Shown in pieces: positions 1 to 7,980 of a DNA stretch of 24,522 nucleotides; within the stretch, counting starts at the first letter, position 1, and each line of letters begins with the position of its first letter. Source of the stretch: HGM12587 sp045128635. GTDB lineage: Bacteria > Bacillota > Clostridia > Lachnospirales > Lachnospiraceae. The stretch spans positions 1 to 24,522 of the forward strand of contig JBGVRS010000110.1 of assembly GCA_045128635.1 (NCBI GenBank), read 5' to 3'. The translations under genes were made by a program, and so were the position numbers. The notes below the pieces were generated by a model, which worked only from the letters and a program-made list of their open reading frames with translations, was not told the DNA's origin and did not search any database.

Positions 1-994
1 AATCGCCAATGCCTGTACCGGGCAGGAAGGATATTCTTATTGTGATCAAACAGCGAAGGCAGCAGCCAAAATATTAAATGTACCGGAAGATGCTGTACTG
101 ATCGCTTCTACCGGTGTGATCGGTATGCAGCTTCCGATAGAGAAAATTGAAGCGGGTGTAGAGAAATTGGCGAAGGCAAAGGCAGAGACACTGGATGCCG
201 GCACATTGGCGGCAGAAGCGATTATGACAACGGATACCCGTTCCAAGCAGGTGGCGGCTGAAATAGAAATTGGCGGCGTGAAGGTCACCATTGGTGGTAT
301 GTGTAAAGGTTCCGGTATGATTCATCCAAATATGTGTACTATGCTTGGATTTGTAACAACGGATGTGAATATCTCCAAAGAATTACTCTTAAAAGCATTA
401 CAGGAAGATGTAAAAGACACTTATAATATGGTTTCTGTAGATGGCGATACATCTACAAACGATACGGTATTACTCCTTGCAAACGGCATGGCAGGTAATG
501 CAGAAATTACAGAAGAAAATGATGATTACAAGGCATTCTGTGAGGCACTGAACTTTGTAAATACATTTCTTGCAAGAAAGATTGCCGGAGACGGTGAAGG
601 CGCTACAGCTCTTTTTGAAGTGAAGGTAGTAAATGCAGCATCCAAGGAAGAAGCGGTCATTTTAAGTAAATCAGTTGTCACATCATCCTTAACAAAGGCT
701 GCAATCTATGGTCATGATGCAAACTGGGGACGTATTCTTTGCGCACTTGGCTACTCAGGGGTGCAGTTTGATCCTGAAAAAGTGGATTTATATTTTGAAA
801 GCGCAGCAGGAAAACTGAAAATCATCGAAAACGGTGTATCTACAGGATATTCCGAAGAAGTGGCAACAAAGATTTTATCTGAAGAAGAGGTAACAGCCAT
901 TGCGGATATGAAGATGGGCGAATATAGCGCAACTGCATGGGGCTGTGACCTGACTTATGATTACGTAAAAATCAATGCAGATTATCGCTCATAA
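1..994 (+). CDS. argJ: Arginine biosynthesis protein ArgJ (5'-truncated)
   Basis: Glutamate N-acetyltransferase / ornithine acetyltransferase, which moves the acetyl group from N-acetylornithine to glutamate and so recycles it in the arginine pathway. The reading frame is open from base 2, so the N-terminus lies upstream of the window. Seen directly: the NACTG and ASTGVIGMQLP motifs near the window start, then KGSGMIHPNMCTMLGF. In this family the precursor cleaves itself just before the Thr of that motif, giving alpha and beta chains; the Thr becomes the N-terminal nucleophile. Here the residue before the Thr is Cys, where many relatives have Ala. The C-terminus contains GHDANWGRI and ends in an Asp-Tyr-Arg-Ser tail, as expected for a complete 3' end. 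argB follows 20 nt later, so it belongs to an arg operon. Whether it also acetylates glutamate from acetyl-CoA (bifunctional type) cannot be read from the sequence. Confidence 0.96.
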   Translation, partial: IANACTGQEGYSYCDQTAKAAAKILNVPEDAVLIASTGVIGMQLPIEKIEAGVEKLAKAKAETLDAGTLAAEAIMTTDTRSKQVAAEIEIGGVKVTIGGMCKGSGMIHPNMCTMLGFVTTDVNISKELLLKALQEDVKDTYNMVSVDGDTSTNDTVLLLANGMAGNAEITEENDDYKAFCEALNFVNTFLARKIAGDGEGATALFEVKVVNAASKEEAVILSKSVVTSSLTKAAIYGHDANWGRILCALGYSGVQFDPEKVDLYFESAAGKLKIIENGVSTGYSEEVATKILSEEEVTAIADMKMGEYSATAWGCDLTYDYVKINADYRS

Positions 995-1014
995 GAGTGT
1001 GAGGAGAGAAGATT

Positions 1015-1911
1015 ATGGAAGAAAGAATGAATAAATATTTGGAAAAAGCCAATGTGCTCATTGAAGCATTACCATATATCCAGCGTTTTAACAGAAAAAT
1101 CATCGTTGTAAAATATGGCGGAAGTGCCATGGCAGATGAAGAATTAAAAAGAAAAGTTATCGCAGACGTGGTACTGCTGAAATTAGTAGGATTTAAGCCA
1201 ATCATCGTTCACGGTGGTGGCAAGGAAATCAGCCGCTGGGTACAGAAGGTTGGTATGAAACCACAGTTCGTGAATGGACTTCGTGTAACAGATACGGAAA
1301 CTATGGAACTGGCTGAAATGGTTTTAAATAAAGTTAATAAAGAACTGGTATGCCATGTTCAGGAACTGGGCGTAAAGGGTGCAGGTATCAGCGGTAAAGA
1401 TGGCGGTCTCTTAAAAGTAAAGAAACGCTATGCTGATGGTGAAGATATTGGATTTGTAGGAGAAATCACAGATGTAAATCCACAGATTCTTCTTGATCTG
1501 ATTGAAAAAGATTTCTTACCAATCGTATGTCCAATTGGTCTGGATGATGAATTTAATACATACAACATTAATGCAGATGATGCAGCATGTGCTATTGCAA
1601 AAGCAGTTGGTGCTGAAAAACTTGCATTCTTAACTGATATCGAAGGTGTATATCGTGACAAAGATGATCCATCTACTTTGATTTCTGAGATTACTGTTTC
1701 AGAAGCGAAGGAGTTGATTGACAGTGGCTATATTGGCGGCGGTATGCTTCCAAAACTCGGCAACTGCATTGATGCGGTTGAAAATGGTGTTTCCAGAGTG
1801 CATATTTTAGATGGACGTATTCCGCACTTCCTTCTTCTGGAAATCTTTACAAACAAAGGTATCGGTACAGCGATTATCGGTGACCAGGAAAGCAGGTTCC
1901 ATCATGAGTAA
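1015..1911 (+). CDS. argB: Acetylglutamate kinase ArgB
   Basis: Phosphorylates N-acetylglutamate with ATP in the second step of the acetylated arginine pathway. The 298-residue protein has the amino-acid-kinase fold motifs: VVKYGGSAM with the phosphate-binding Lys33, VHGGGKEIS around residues 65-73, and NGLRVTD. An N-terminal helix of about 25 residues precedes the core, and the C-terminal signature DGRIPHFLLLEIFTNKGIGT is present. In the family these two features mark the hexameric, arginine-inhibited type rather than the short E. coli type, so feedback inhibition is inferred. The ATG has a GAGGAG ribosome binding site 6-7 nt upstream. The stop overlaps the argD start by 8 nt (ATGAGTAA), which suggests translational coupling. 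Confidence 0.97.
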   Translation: MEERMNKYLEKANVLIEALPYIQRFNRKIIVVKYGGSAMADEELKRKVIADVVLLKLVGFKPIIVHGGGKEISRWVQKVGMKPQFVNGLRVTDTETMELAEMVLNKVNKELVCHVQELGVKGAGISGKDGGLLKVKKRYADGEDIGFVGEITDVNPQILLDLIEKDFLPIVCPIGLDDEFNTYNINADDAACAIAKAVGAEKLAFLTDIEGVYRDKDDPSTLISEITVSEAKELIDSGYIGGGMLPKLGNCIDAVENGVSRVHILDGRIPHFLLLEIFTNKGIGTAIIGDQESRFHHE

Positions 1912-3088
1912 TCAGACAATTAATAAAGCGGAAAACGCTATTTTAAAAACATATAATCGTTTTCAGGTGGTATTTGATAAAGGTGAAGGTGTTTACCTTT
2001 ACGATACAGATGGAAAACAGTATTTGGACTTTGCCTCAGGAATTGGTGTGCAGTCCTTAGGATATGGCAACGAAGAATATAAACAGGCATTAAAAGATCA
2101 GATTGATAAATTAACACATATTTCTAACTTATACTATTCGAATCCGATGGCAGAAGCAGCAGAAAAAGTTGTAAAGGCATCAGGTATGAGCCGTGTGTTC
2201 TTTACAAACAGTGGCACAGAAGCCATTGAAGGTGCTATTAAAGCAGTACGTAAATATGCATGGTTAAAAGATGGAAAACATGATCATGAAATCATTGCCA
2301 TGAATCATTCTTTCCATGGAAGAAGTATGGGCGCGCTTTCTGTTACCGGAAATGAAAAATATCAGGAACCATTTAAACCAATGATCGGTAATGTGAAATT
2401 TGCTGATTTTAATGATCTGGAAAGCGTAAAAGCACTGGTAAATGAAAAAACCTGTGCGATTCTAATGGAAACAATTCAGGGTGAAGGTGGCATTTACCCT
2501 GCAACAGAAGAATTTTTAAAAGGTGTTCGTGCTATCTGTGATGAAAACGATATTCTTCTTGTATTAGATGAAATCCAGTGCGGTATGGGTAGAAGCGGAT
2601 ATATGTTTGCATGGCAGGAGTATGGCGTGATGCCTGATATTATGACTTGTGCCAAAGCACTTGGGTGTGGAGTTCCCGTAGGTGCGTTTGTATTAAATGA
2701 AAAAGCAGCACTTGGAACATTGGTACCAGGAGATCACGGTACAACTTATGGCGGAAACCCATTTGTATGTGCAGCAGTATCGAAGGTGCTGGATATTTTT
2801 GAAAAAGACAAAATTGTTGAACATGTCAAGGATGTTAGTGTATACTTAGAAGGACGATTGGATGAACTGGTAAAAGAATATGATTTCTTAGAAACACGTC
2901 GCGGCAAAGGCCTGATGCAGGGACTTGTTGTTACAGGAAGACCGGTTGGAGAAATCATTAACAAAGCCCTGGAAAATGGTCTTGTGGTTATTTCTGCCGG
3001 AAGTAACGTTCTTCGTATGCTGCCTCCACTCGTTATCGAAAAAGAGCATGTAGATGAGATGATTGAGAAACTGAAAAAGAGTTTCTAG
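1904..3088 (+). CDS. argD: Acetylornithine aminotransferase ArgD
   Basis: PLP-dependent class-III aminotransferase that converts N-acetylglutamate semialdehyde to N-acetylornithine with glutamate as amino donor. The 394 residues match the family length. Seen: FTNSGTEAIEGAIKAVRKY for PLP-phosphate binding, HSFHGRSMGALS, LVLDEIQCGMGRSG with Asp222 to the pyridine nitrogen, and CAKALGCGVPVGAF with Lys251 as the Schiff-base lysine. The Cys in the last motif replaces a commonly found Gly. The start at 1904 (protein begins MSNQTINKAE) is chosen because homology begins there and it overlaps the argB stop. The frame is open further upstream from 1811, but that stretch only reads through argB. No terminator is seen after the gene. 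Confidence 0.96.
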   Translation: MSNQTINKAENAILKTYNRFQVVFDKGEGVYLYDTDGKQYLDFASGIGVQSLGYGNEEYKQALKDQIDKLTHISNLYYSNPMAEAAEKVVKASGMSRVFFTNSGTEAIEGAIKAVRKYAWLKDGKHDHEIIAMNHSFHGRSMGALSVTGNEKYQEPFKPMIGNVKFADFNDLESVKALVNEKTCAILMETIQGEGGIYPATEEFLKGVRAICDENDILLVLDEIQCGMGRSGYMFAWQEYGVMPDIMTCAKALGCGVPVGAFVLNEKAALGTLVPGDHGTTYGGNPFVCAAVSKVLDIFEKDKIVEHVKDVSVYLEGRLDELVKEYDFLETRRGKGLMQGLVVTGRPVGEIINKALENGLVVISAGSNVLRMLPPLVIEKEHVDEMIEKLKKSF

Positions 3089-3107
3089 CATATAGAAAGG
3101 TAGTAGA

Positions 3108-4430
3108 ATGAAGTCACTTGGACAGAGAATTATTGCAGTATTGATCGTTGTCCTGATTTTAGGACAGATGCTGACTGTAGGTATTTCCCGTTATAACAGT
3201 CTGCGAGAAAATGTGCAGGCAACAGGAGAAGACGTAGAGCTTACCATCTGGTATACAGATGCAAAACTGAATGATTTTATGCTGGATGCAGCAGAAGATT
3301 ATAAAGAGGAAACAGGAATTACCGTAAATGTACAGCTGATTTCAGCAGTTGACTATATTGAAACGATCAGCGAAGCAACGCTTGTGGAAGAAAACGGACC
3401 GGATCTTTTTGTGGCGGGAAGCGATCTGCTTCAGAAAGCATTGTATGCAGGTCTTGTGGATAATCAGGTGACTTATTCAGAAGCAGAAAGCGATAACATT
3501 CCGCAGAAAGCATTTGATGCGGCAACCTGTGATGGAAAACTGATTGGCTACCCGTTTTATTTTGAAAGCTGCTTCCTTTTATACAACCAGTATTATGCAG
3601 AAGACTGGCCAAGAAATATTGATCAGATTTTAGAATATGCCGATAATTTTGAAAATACAGGAGTAACAGAAAAAGTTCAGAATATTTTCAAATGGGATGT
3701 ATCGGATATTTTCTATAACTATTTCTTCATTGGAAACTATGTGGGTCTTGGCGGGACTTACGGTGATGAAAAATCACAGTTAAGTCTTTCAGAAGGAAAG
3801 GTTATTGATTGTCTGGAATATTATCAGTCATTGAATGAATTCTTTGCTATTGATGAAGAAACCGTACATTCAGAGGATGTTATTCAGGAATTTATTGATG
3901 GCAAGATTGTATTTACCATTGCTAAAACAGATGCAATTGCCAGATTGGATCAGGCAATTGAAGAGGGAAAGGTTCCGGAATATCAGCTGGAAGTAGAAAG
4001 AGATGAGGATGGGAATGAAATTCCGCCGAGAGAAGTGGATTGCTTCTATGGGGTAGGAGACATTCCGAATTTATCAGAAGATTTAATTACAAGAGGTTTG
4101 TCTGTGACAAACTCTATCGTTGTGAATAATTACAGTGCAAATCGTGCATATGCCAATGACTTTGCTCACTATTTATCCTATGAAAAAGCAGAGGATTTGT
4201 ATGAACAGACCGGAAAAGTGTCTGTTTGTAAAAATGTAACTGCCGGAGATGAAAACTGGGAGCGTATTATGGTACAGTATGCAGGTTCCGTGGAAATTCC
4301 AAAGATTATTGAAATGAGCAATTACTGGATTTTAATGGAAATCGCATTTGCAAATATTTGGAATGGTTCGGATATTATGACTGAAATCGGAAATGTAGTA
4401 AGTCAGATGAATATCCAGGTAAGTGAATAG
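3108..4430 (+). CDS. Orphan membrane-anchored extracellular solute-binding protein (family 1-like)
   Basis: A 440-residue exported protein resembling sugar-type ABC solute-binding proteins. Residues 1-8 are basic and polar, followed by a hydrophobic segment (about 8-28, IIAVLIVVLILGQMLTVGI). No Cys occurs at its end, so there is no lipobox, and no convincing signal peptidase I site is seen. It may therefore stay anchored by the helix. The binding domain starts near residue 44 with LTIWYTDAKLNDFMLDAA and KEETGITVNVQLI, then GPDLFVAGSDLL, the usual opening of this family. No permease or ATPase gene is nearby. It lies 19 nt after argD with a GAAAGG ribosome binding site and is followed by a new promoter. 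It could be a transport partner of a distant permease or a ligand-binding accessory to signalling; the ligand is unknown. Confidence 0.8.
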   Translation: MKSLGQRIIAVLIVVLILGQMLTVGISRYNSLRENVQATGEDVELTIWYTDAKLNDFMLDAAEDYKEETGITVNVQLISAVDYIETISEATLVEENGPDLFVAGSDLLQKALYAGLVDNQVTYSEAESDNIPQKAFDAATCDGKLIGYPFYFESCFLLYNQYYAEDWPRNIDQILEYADNFENTGVTEKVQNIFKWDVSDIFYNYFFIGNYVGLGGTYGDEKSQLSLSEGKVIDCLEYYQSLNEFFAIDEETVHSEDVIQEFIDGKIVFTIAKTDAIARLDQAIEEGKVPEYQLEVERDEDGNEIPPREVDCFYGVGDIPNLSEDLITRGLSVTNSIVVNNYSANRAYANDFAHYLSYEKAEDLYEQTGKVSVCKNVTAGDENWERIMVQYAGSVEIPKIIEMSNYWILMEIAFANIWNGSDIMTEIGNVVSQMNIQVSE

Positions 4431-4437
4431 ATTGCAC

Positions 4438-4466
4438 TTGTCAGATGAAAAATAATTCGTTACAAT
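4438..4466 (+). promoter_or_regulatory. Probable sigma-A promoter of the comEA-RR-HK-gerMN-comEC-holA run
   Basis: TTGTCA (4438-4443) and TACAAT (4461-4466) are separated by exactly 17 nt. Each matches the housekeeping consensus at five of six positions. Transcription would start near 4473, about 33 nt before the comEA-like start codon. It lies in the only gap (75 nt) between the solute-binding protein gene and the ComEA-like gene. No terminator is seen before it, so read-through from upstream is possible. Confidence 0.6.
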
Positions 4467-4505
4467 AGAATAGGCATAGAGGGGCTATCTGAGAAAGGTA
4501 GAGGT

Positions 4506-4898
4506 ATGCCAGACAGCCGAATGATATACAAAGCAGGGAAATTATCTTTCCTGCTTGTTTGTCTTTTCTTGTGCACTGCATGCAGACAGGAAAAAACTGA
4601 GTTTGTAGCAGGAGAAAAAGCCGTGCCGCACATAGAAAAGACAGAGGAACTTTCAGAAACATCAGAGGAAACTTCGGTGAAGATGGAAGAAAATTCGCTT
4701 CCGACATTGGTTAATATTAATACTGCTGATGAAAAAGAGCTAATGACTCTGCCAGGGATTGGACAGGTACGAGCAGCTGCGATCATCGAGTACAGACAGC
4801 GGGAAGGGAAGTTTGAGAAAATTGAAGATATTATGAATGTGAAGGGCATTAAGACCGGCATATTCAGTAAAATAAACAATTTAATTTGCGTGAAATGA
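4506..4898 (+). CDS. comEA: ComEA-like helix-hairpin-helix lipoprotein
   Basis: A 130-residue exported protein with a C-terminal ComEA-type DNA-binding domain. A basic N-terminus is followed by a hydrophobic stretch (about 12-24) ending in LCTAC. The Cys is in lipobox position, although the residue three before it is Cys rather than Leu. A charged, Glu/Thr/Ser-rich linker (about 28-68) follows. The tail has LVNINTADEKELMTLPGIG and a second hairpin, VKGIKTGIF, typical of ComEA, which binds incoming DNA outside the membrane and passes it to ComEC. The SLBB domain found in many Firmicute ComEA proteins is absent. The ribosome binding site is AAAGG at 4494-4498. comEC lies three genes downstream, which supports the assignment. 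A non-competence role of this short form is possible. Confidence 0.82.
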   Translation: MPDSRMIYKAGKLSFLLVCLFLCTACRQEKTEFVAGEKAVPHIEKTEELSETSEETSVKMEENSLPTLVNINTADEKELMTLPGIGQVRAAAIIEYRQREGKFEKIEDIMNVKGIKTGIFSKINNLICVK

Positions 4899-4905
4899 GG
4901 ATCAA

Positions 4906-5595
4906 ATGAGTAGAAAAGTTTTAGTCGTAGATGACGAAAAATTAATCGTGAAAGGGGTTCGTTTTAGTCTGGAACAAGACGGAATGGAAGTGGATTGTGC
5001 GTATGATGGGGAAGAGGCGCTGGAAAAGATCAGAGCAAATACATACGACATTATCCTGCTTGATATTATGCTTCCAAAACTGGATGGCTTTCAGGTGTGT
5101 CAGCAGGTGAGAGAATTTTCAGATGTTCCAATTCTGATGTTGACAGCCAAAGGCGATGATATGGATAAAATTTTGGGTCTGGAATATGGTGCAGATGATT
5201 ATATTACAAAGCCATTTAATATATTGGAAGTAAAAGCCCGTATCAAAGCAATTACAAGAAGAACCAGTAAAGCAGCAAAGCAGAAAAAAGATGAATCTGT
5301 AATCAATGTATTAGATATGACACTGGATACAGACAGCAAACGTTTACACATTGCCGGAAAAGAAATTAATCTAACATCAAAGGAATTTGATGTATTAGAA
5401 CTTCTTGTAAAAAATCCGGATAAGGTATACAGCAGAGAAAAACTGTTAGGTCTTGTATGGGGAAGTCAGTATCCGGGCGATGTTCGTACCGTAGATGTTC
5501 ATATTCGTCGTTTGAGAGAAAAGATTGAATTAAATCCAAGTGAACCGAAATATGTACATACCAAGTGGGGAGTTGGTTATTATTTTAAAGGATAA
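4906..5595 (+). CDS. OmpR/PhoB-family response regulator
   Basis: A 229-residue DNA-binding response regulator. The receiver domain (1-120) has the acidic pair Asp9-Asp10, phospho-acceptor Asp53 in LLDIMLPKLDG, Thr80 and Lys102 in YITKPF, so all catalytic positions are intact. The C-terminal winged helix (about 130-229) has INLTSKEFDVLELL and VDVHIRRLREKIE, typical of the OmpR/PhoB class. The ribosome binding site overlaps the comEA-like stop codon (TGAGG), giving tight coupling. The histidine kinase follows directly. It presumably regulates genes in response to an envelope signal; targets cannot be told from the window. Confidence 0.95.
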   Translation: MSRKVLVVDDEKLIVKGVRFSLEQDGMEVDCAYDGEEALEKIRANTYDIILLDIMLPKLDGFQVCQQVREFSDVPILMLTAKGDDMDKILGLEYGADDYITKPFNILEVKARIKAITRRTSKAAKQKKDESVINVLDMTLDTDSKRLHIAGKEINLTSKEFDVLELLVKNPDKVYSREKLLGLVWGSQYPGDVRTVDVHIRRLREKIELNPSEPKYVHTKWGVGYYFKG

Positions 5596-5602
5596 TAAAA
5601 TT
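5587..5602 (+). promoter_or_regulatory. Ribosome binding site followed by an ATT codon at the kinase start
   Basis: AAAGGA (5587-5592) sits in the last codons of the response regulator. Seven nt after it, in the kinase frame, is ATT (5600-5602). No ATG, GTG or TTG occurs in that frame between the regulator stop and position 5651. Spacing and sequence fit a genuine ribosome binding site, so ATT is the best-placed initiation codon. This is inference: ATT initiation is rare and known mainly from infC. Confidence 0.4.
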
Positions 5603-7036
5603 TTTATAACAATATGTAAATTATTTAAAAGCCTGAATTTCAGGCTTTTTGTGACTTTTTTTGTGTTGGGATGGATACCGGCACTGATTGTATCCAATGT
5701 GTTTTTGAATGCATATTACGAAAGAGCCATTGCTGTTCGAACAACAGATGTGCAGAATCAGTGTAAGATCATTTCAAACCAGATTGTTTCCAGTGATTAT
5801 TTAAATAGTAATACTTCAGACACGATTTTAGGGGAGCTTTCTTTGATTTCTTCCCTTTACGATGGCCGAATTATGATCATTGATCAGGATTTGAAGGTAA
5901 TTACAGATACTTATAATCTGGAAGCATCTAAAACGATGATCGTAGAAGAGGTAATCCGATGTTTTAAGACCGGTGCCAGTGTGCATGTGGTCAGTGGCCG
6001 ATTTATTGAGGTGGCAGTGCCAATTCAGAGAGTGATCGATGAAACCGCAGGAACGACGGAAACGTTGGGGGTTATTCTTGTCAGTGCTTCTTTAGATGCA
6101 ATTACAGACAATCGAGAAGTATTGCAGGATTCCGTAGGATTGATTTTAACAATTGCCCTTGTCATGATCATTTTACTGGCAGTTGTTTTATCAAATATGT
6201 TTGTTCATCCATTCAGACGTTTGACAAAGAAGATCAATGCAGTAACCGCAGAACATATCGAAGATGATATTGTGGAAAAGTCTTATACGGAAACCGAGCA
6301 GATTGCAGGTGCATTTAACCAGCTGCTTGGAAAAATCAAGATATTGGATGAATCCCGACAGGAATTTGTATCCAATGTGTCTCATGAATTAAAGACACCG
6401 CTTACTTCAATGAAAGTACTGGCAGACTCTCTCGTGCAGATGCCGGATGTTCCGGTAGAATATTATCGCGAATTTATGGAAGATATTTCTGCGGAAATTG
6501 ATCGAGAGAATGCGATCATTGCAGATTTACTTACTATGGTAAAACTGGATAAAACTCAGGCGGAGATGAATATTCAGCCGCATAATATCAACGAACTTCT
6601 GGAACTGATCTTAAAGAGACTTCGTCCAATTGCTGAAAAACAGAATATTGAAATGGTTTTCGAAAGCTTTAGAGAAGTAATTGCGGAAGTAGATGAAGTA
6701 AAACTGACTCTTGCATTGACAAATTTTGTGGAAAATGCAATCAAATATAACAAAGAAAATGGATGGGTTCATGTATCGCTGGATGCAAATCATAAATATT
6801 TCTTTGTAAAAGTGATTGATTCGGGATGTGGAATTCCGGAAGAAGCACAGGAACATATTTTTGAGAGATTTTATCGTGTGGATAAATCTCATTCCAGAGA
6901 AATTGGCGGAACTGGTCTTGGTCTTGCTATTGCCAAAAACATTGTTTTGATGCATAAAGGTATTATTGAAATTTCAAGTGTAGTGGATGAAGGAACAACA
7001 ATGACTGTTCGTATTCCACTGAACTATATTGCTTAG
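5600..7036 (+). CDS. Sensor histidine kinase (HAMP/HisKA/HATPase_c)
   Basis: Partner of the preceding response regulator. Counting from 5600 it has 478 residues. TM1 lies at about 15-35 (LFVTFFVLGWIPALIVSNVF), an extracytoplasmic sensor at 36-175, TM2 at about 178-202, then HAMP. The HisKA domain has SNVSHELKTPLTS with phospho-acceptor His262. The ATPase domain has NFVENAIKYN (N-box, about 375), DSGCGIP, FERFYRVD and GGTGLGLAIAK. The start is uncertain. Choices are GTG 5540 or ATG 5552 inside the regulator gene (both without a ribosome binding site), ATT 5600 (good site 7 nt upstream), or GTG 5651 inside TM1. 5600 is listed because of the binding site. A terminator-like hairpin lies in its first codons. 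It probably autophosphorylates and transfers to Asp53 of the regulator; the signal is unknown. Confidence 0.93.
   Translation: MFITICKLFKSLNFRLFVTFFVLGWIPALIVSNVFLNAYYERAIAVRTTDVQNQCKIISNQIVSSDYLNSNTSDTILGELSLISSLYDGRIMIIDQDLKVITDTYNLEASKTMIVEEVIRCFKTGASVHVVSGRFIEVAVPIQRVIDETAGTTETLGVILVSASLDAITDNREVLQDSVGLILTIALVMIILLAVVLSNMFVHPFRRLTKKINAVTAEHIEDDIVEKSYTETEQIAGAFNQLLGKIKILDESRQEFVSNVSHELKTPLTSMKVLADSLVQMPDVPVEYYREFMEDISAEIDRENAIIADLLTMVKLDKTQAEMNIQPHNINELLELILKRLRPIAEKQNIEMVFESFREVIAEVDEVKLTLALTNFVENAIKYNKENGWVHVSLDANHKYFFVKVIDSGCGIPEEAQEHIFERFYRVDKSHSREIGGTGLGLAIAKNIVLMHKGIIEISSVVDEGTTMTVRIPLNYIA
5627..5650 (+). other. Terminator-like hairpin at the regulator/kinase junction
   Basis: AAAAGCCTG (5627-5635) and CAGGCTTTT (5641-5649) are perfect inverted copies separated by AATTT. 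The right arm runs into five T, and a run of seven T follows after GTGAC. It lies 31 nt past the regulator stop codon. Shape and position fit an intrinsic terminator or attenuator. The stem has only five G/C pairs and the bases also encode SLNFRLF, a common start of such kinases, so it may be partly a coding coincidence. Confidence 0.4.
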
Positions 7037-7050
7037 AAGGGAGAATGAAT

Positions 7051-7980
7051 ATGAAAAAATTGAAAATATTCCTGCTCCTGGCAATGTGCATGTTTTTTAT
7101 GACAGGATGCAAAAAAGAAGTGGTTTTGGAAGAAGGCCAGAGTGCAATTTACTATTTAAATAAAGATGGAACTTCTGTAGTACCTGTAGCTTATGAGATT
7201 ACAGGAGAAACCGCAGAGAAGAAAATAGAGGAGCTTTTGTTAAAACTGGAGGAAGCACCTGAATCTTTAGATTACCGAAGAACCATTCCGGAAAATGTGA
7301 AACTTTTGCAGTACACATTAGATAGAAAACAGCTGTATCTTGATTTTGGCTCAGAGTATCTGAATCTTGACAAGGCAACCGAGGTGCTTGTGAGAGCGGC
7401 TATTGTTCATACCATGACACAGGTTGAGGAAGTCAGCTATATCGGTTTTCAGATTGCGGGGGAACCGTTAAAAGACACCAAGGGCAACAACATTGGTCTT
7501 ATGAATGCCAATACTTTCCTTGATAACATGGGGAGTGAAGAGAATGCAACAAAGATTGTGAAGTTAAATCTGTATTATGCCAATAAAAGCGGTGACAAGT
7601 TAAAGACACAATCCAGCGTATTGGAATATAATGCCAATGTGGCCGTAGAAAAAGTTGTTGTAGAGCAGTTGATTGCCGGTCCGTCAGAAGAAGGGTTCTT
7701 TGCAACGATTCCAAAAGATACCAAGGTAATGAGTATTACGACAAAGGATGGGGTTTGCTATGTAAACCTGGATACAGCATTTACCAGTCAGGGATATGAT
7801 GTTCTTGGAGCAGTTACCATTTATTCCATTGTAAATTCGCTGACAGAAATATCCGGAATTAGTTCAGTGCAGATTCTGGTCAATGGTGAGACAAGCATCA
7901 CCTATAAGGATAATATCAGTTTAGAGACAATTTTCCAGAGAAATCCGGAAATCATTGAGAAAGGAGAAACAAATGCGTAA
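7051..7980 (+). CDS. Lipoprotein with two GerMN domains
   Basis: A 309-residue exported lipoprotein. The signal peptide LKIFLLLAMCMFFMTGC ends in a good lipobox (MTGC). Two repeats of the GerMN (sporulation and spore germination) domain follow: about 30-150, with YYLNKDGTSVVP and KQLYLDFGSEYL, and about 170-290, with LNLYYANKSGDKL and VCYVNLDTAF. GerM of B. subtilis has the same domain pair and acts in engulfment and germination. Here the gene follows a kinase by a few nt, as LpqB follows MtrB in actinobacteria, so a role in signalling is equally possible. ATG 7051 is preferred over ATG 7045 because AAGGGAG lies 7 nt before it and only 1 nt before the other. The stop overlaps comEC by 8 nt. 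Confidence 0.85.
   Translation: MKKLKIFLLLAMCMFFMTGCKKEVVLEEGQSAIYYLNKDGTSVVPVAYEITGETAEKKIEELLLKLEEAPESLDYRRTIPENVKLLQYTLDRKQLYLDFGSEYLNLDKATEVLVRAAIVHTMTQVEEVSYIGFQIAGEPLKDTKGNNIGLMNANTFLDNMGSEENATKIVKLNLYYANKSGDKLKTQSSVLEYNANVAVEKVVVEQLIAGPSEEGFFATIPKDTKVMSITTKDGVCYVNLDTAFTSQGYDVLGAVTIYSIVNSLTEISGISSVQILVNGETSITYKDNISLETIFQRNPEIIEKGETNA

Noticed and set aside
2..115. Start of ArgJ at the first ATG in the window (116 or later)
   Set aside because: The frame is open from base 2 and upstream codons encode the conserved NACTG motif, so the gene begins before the window.
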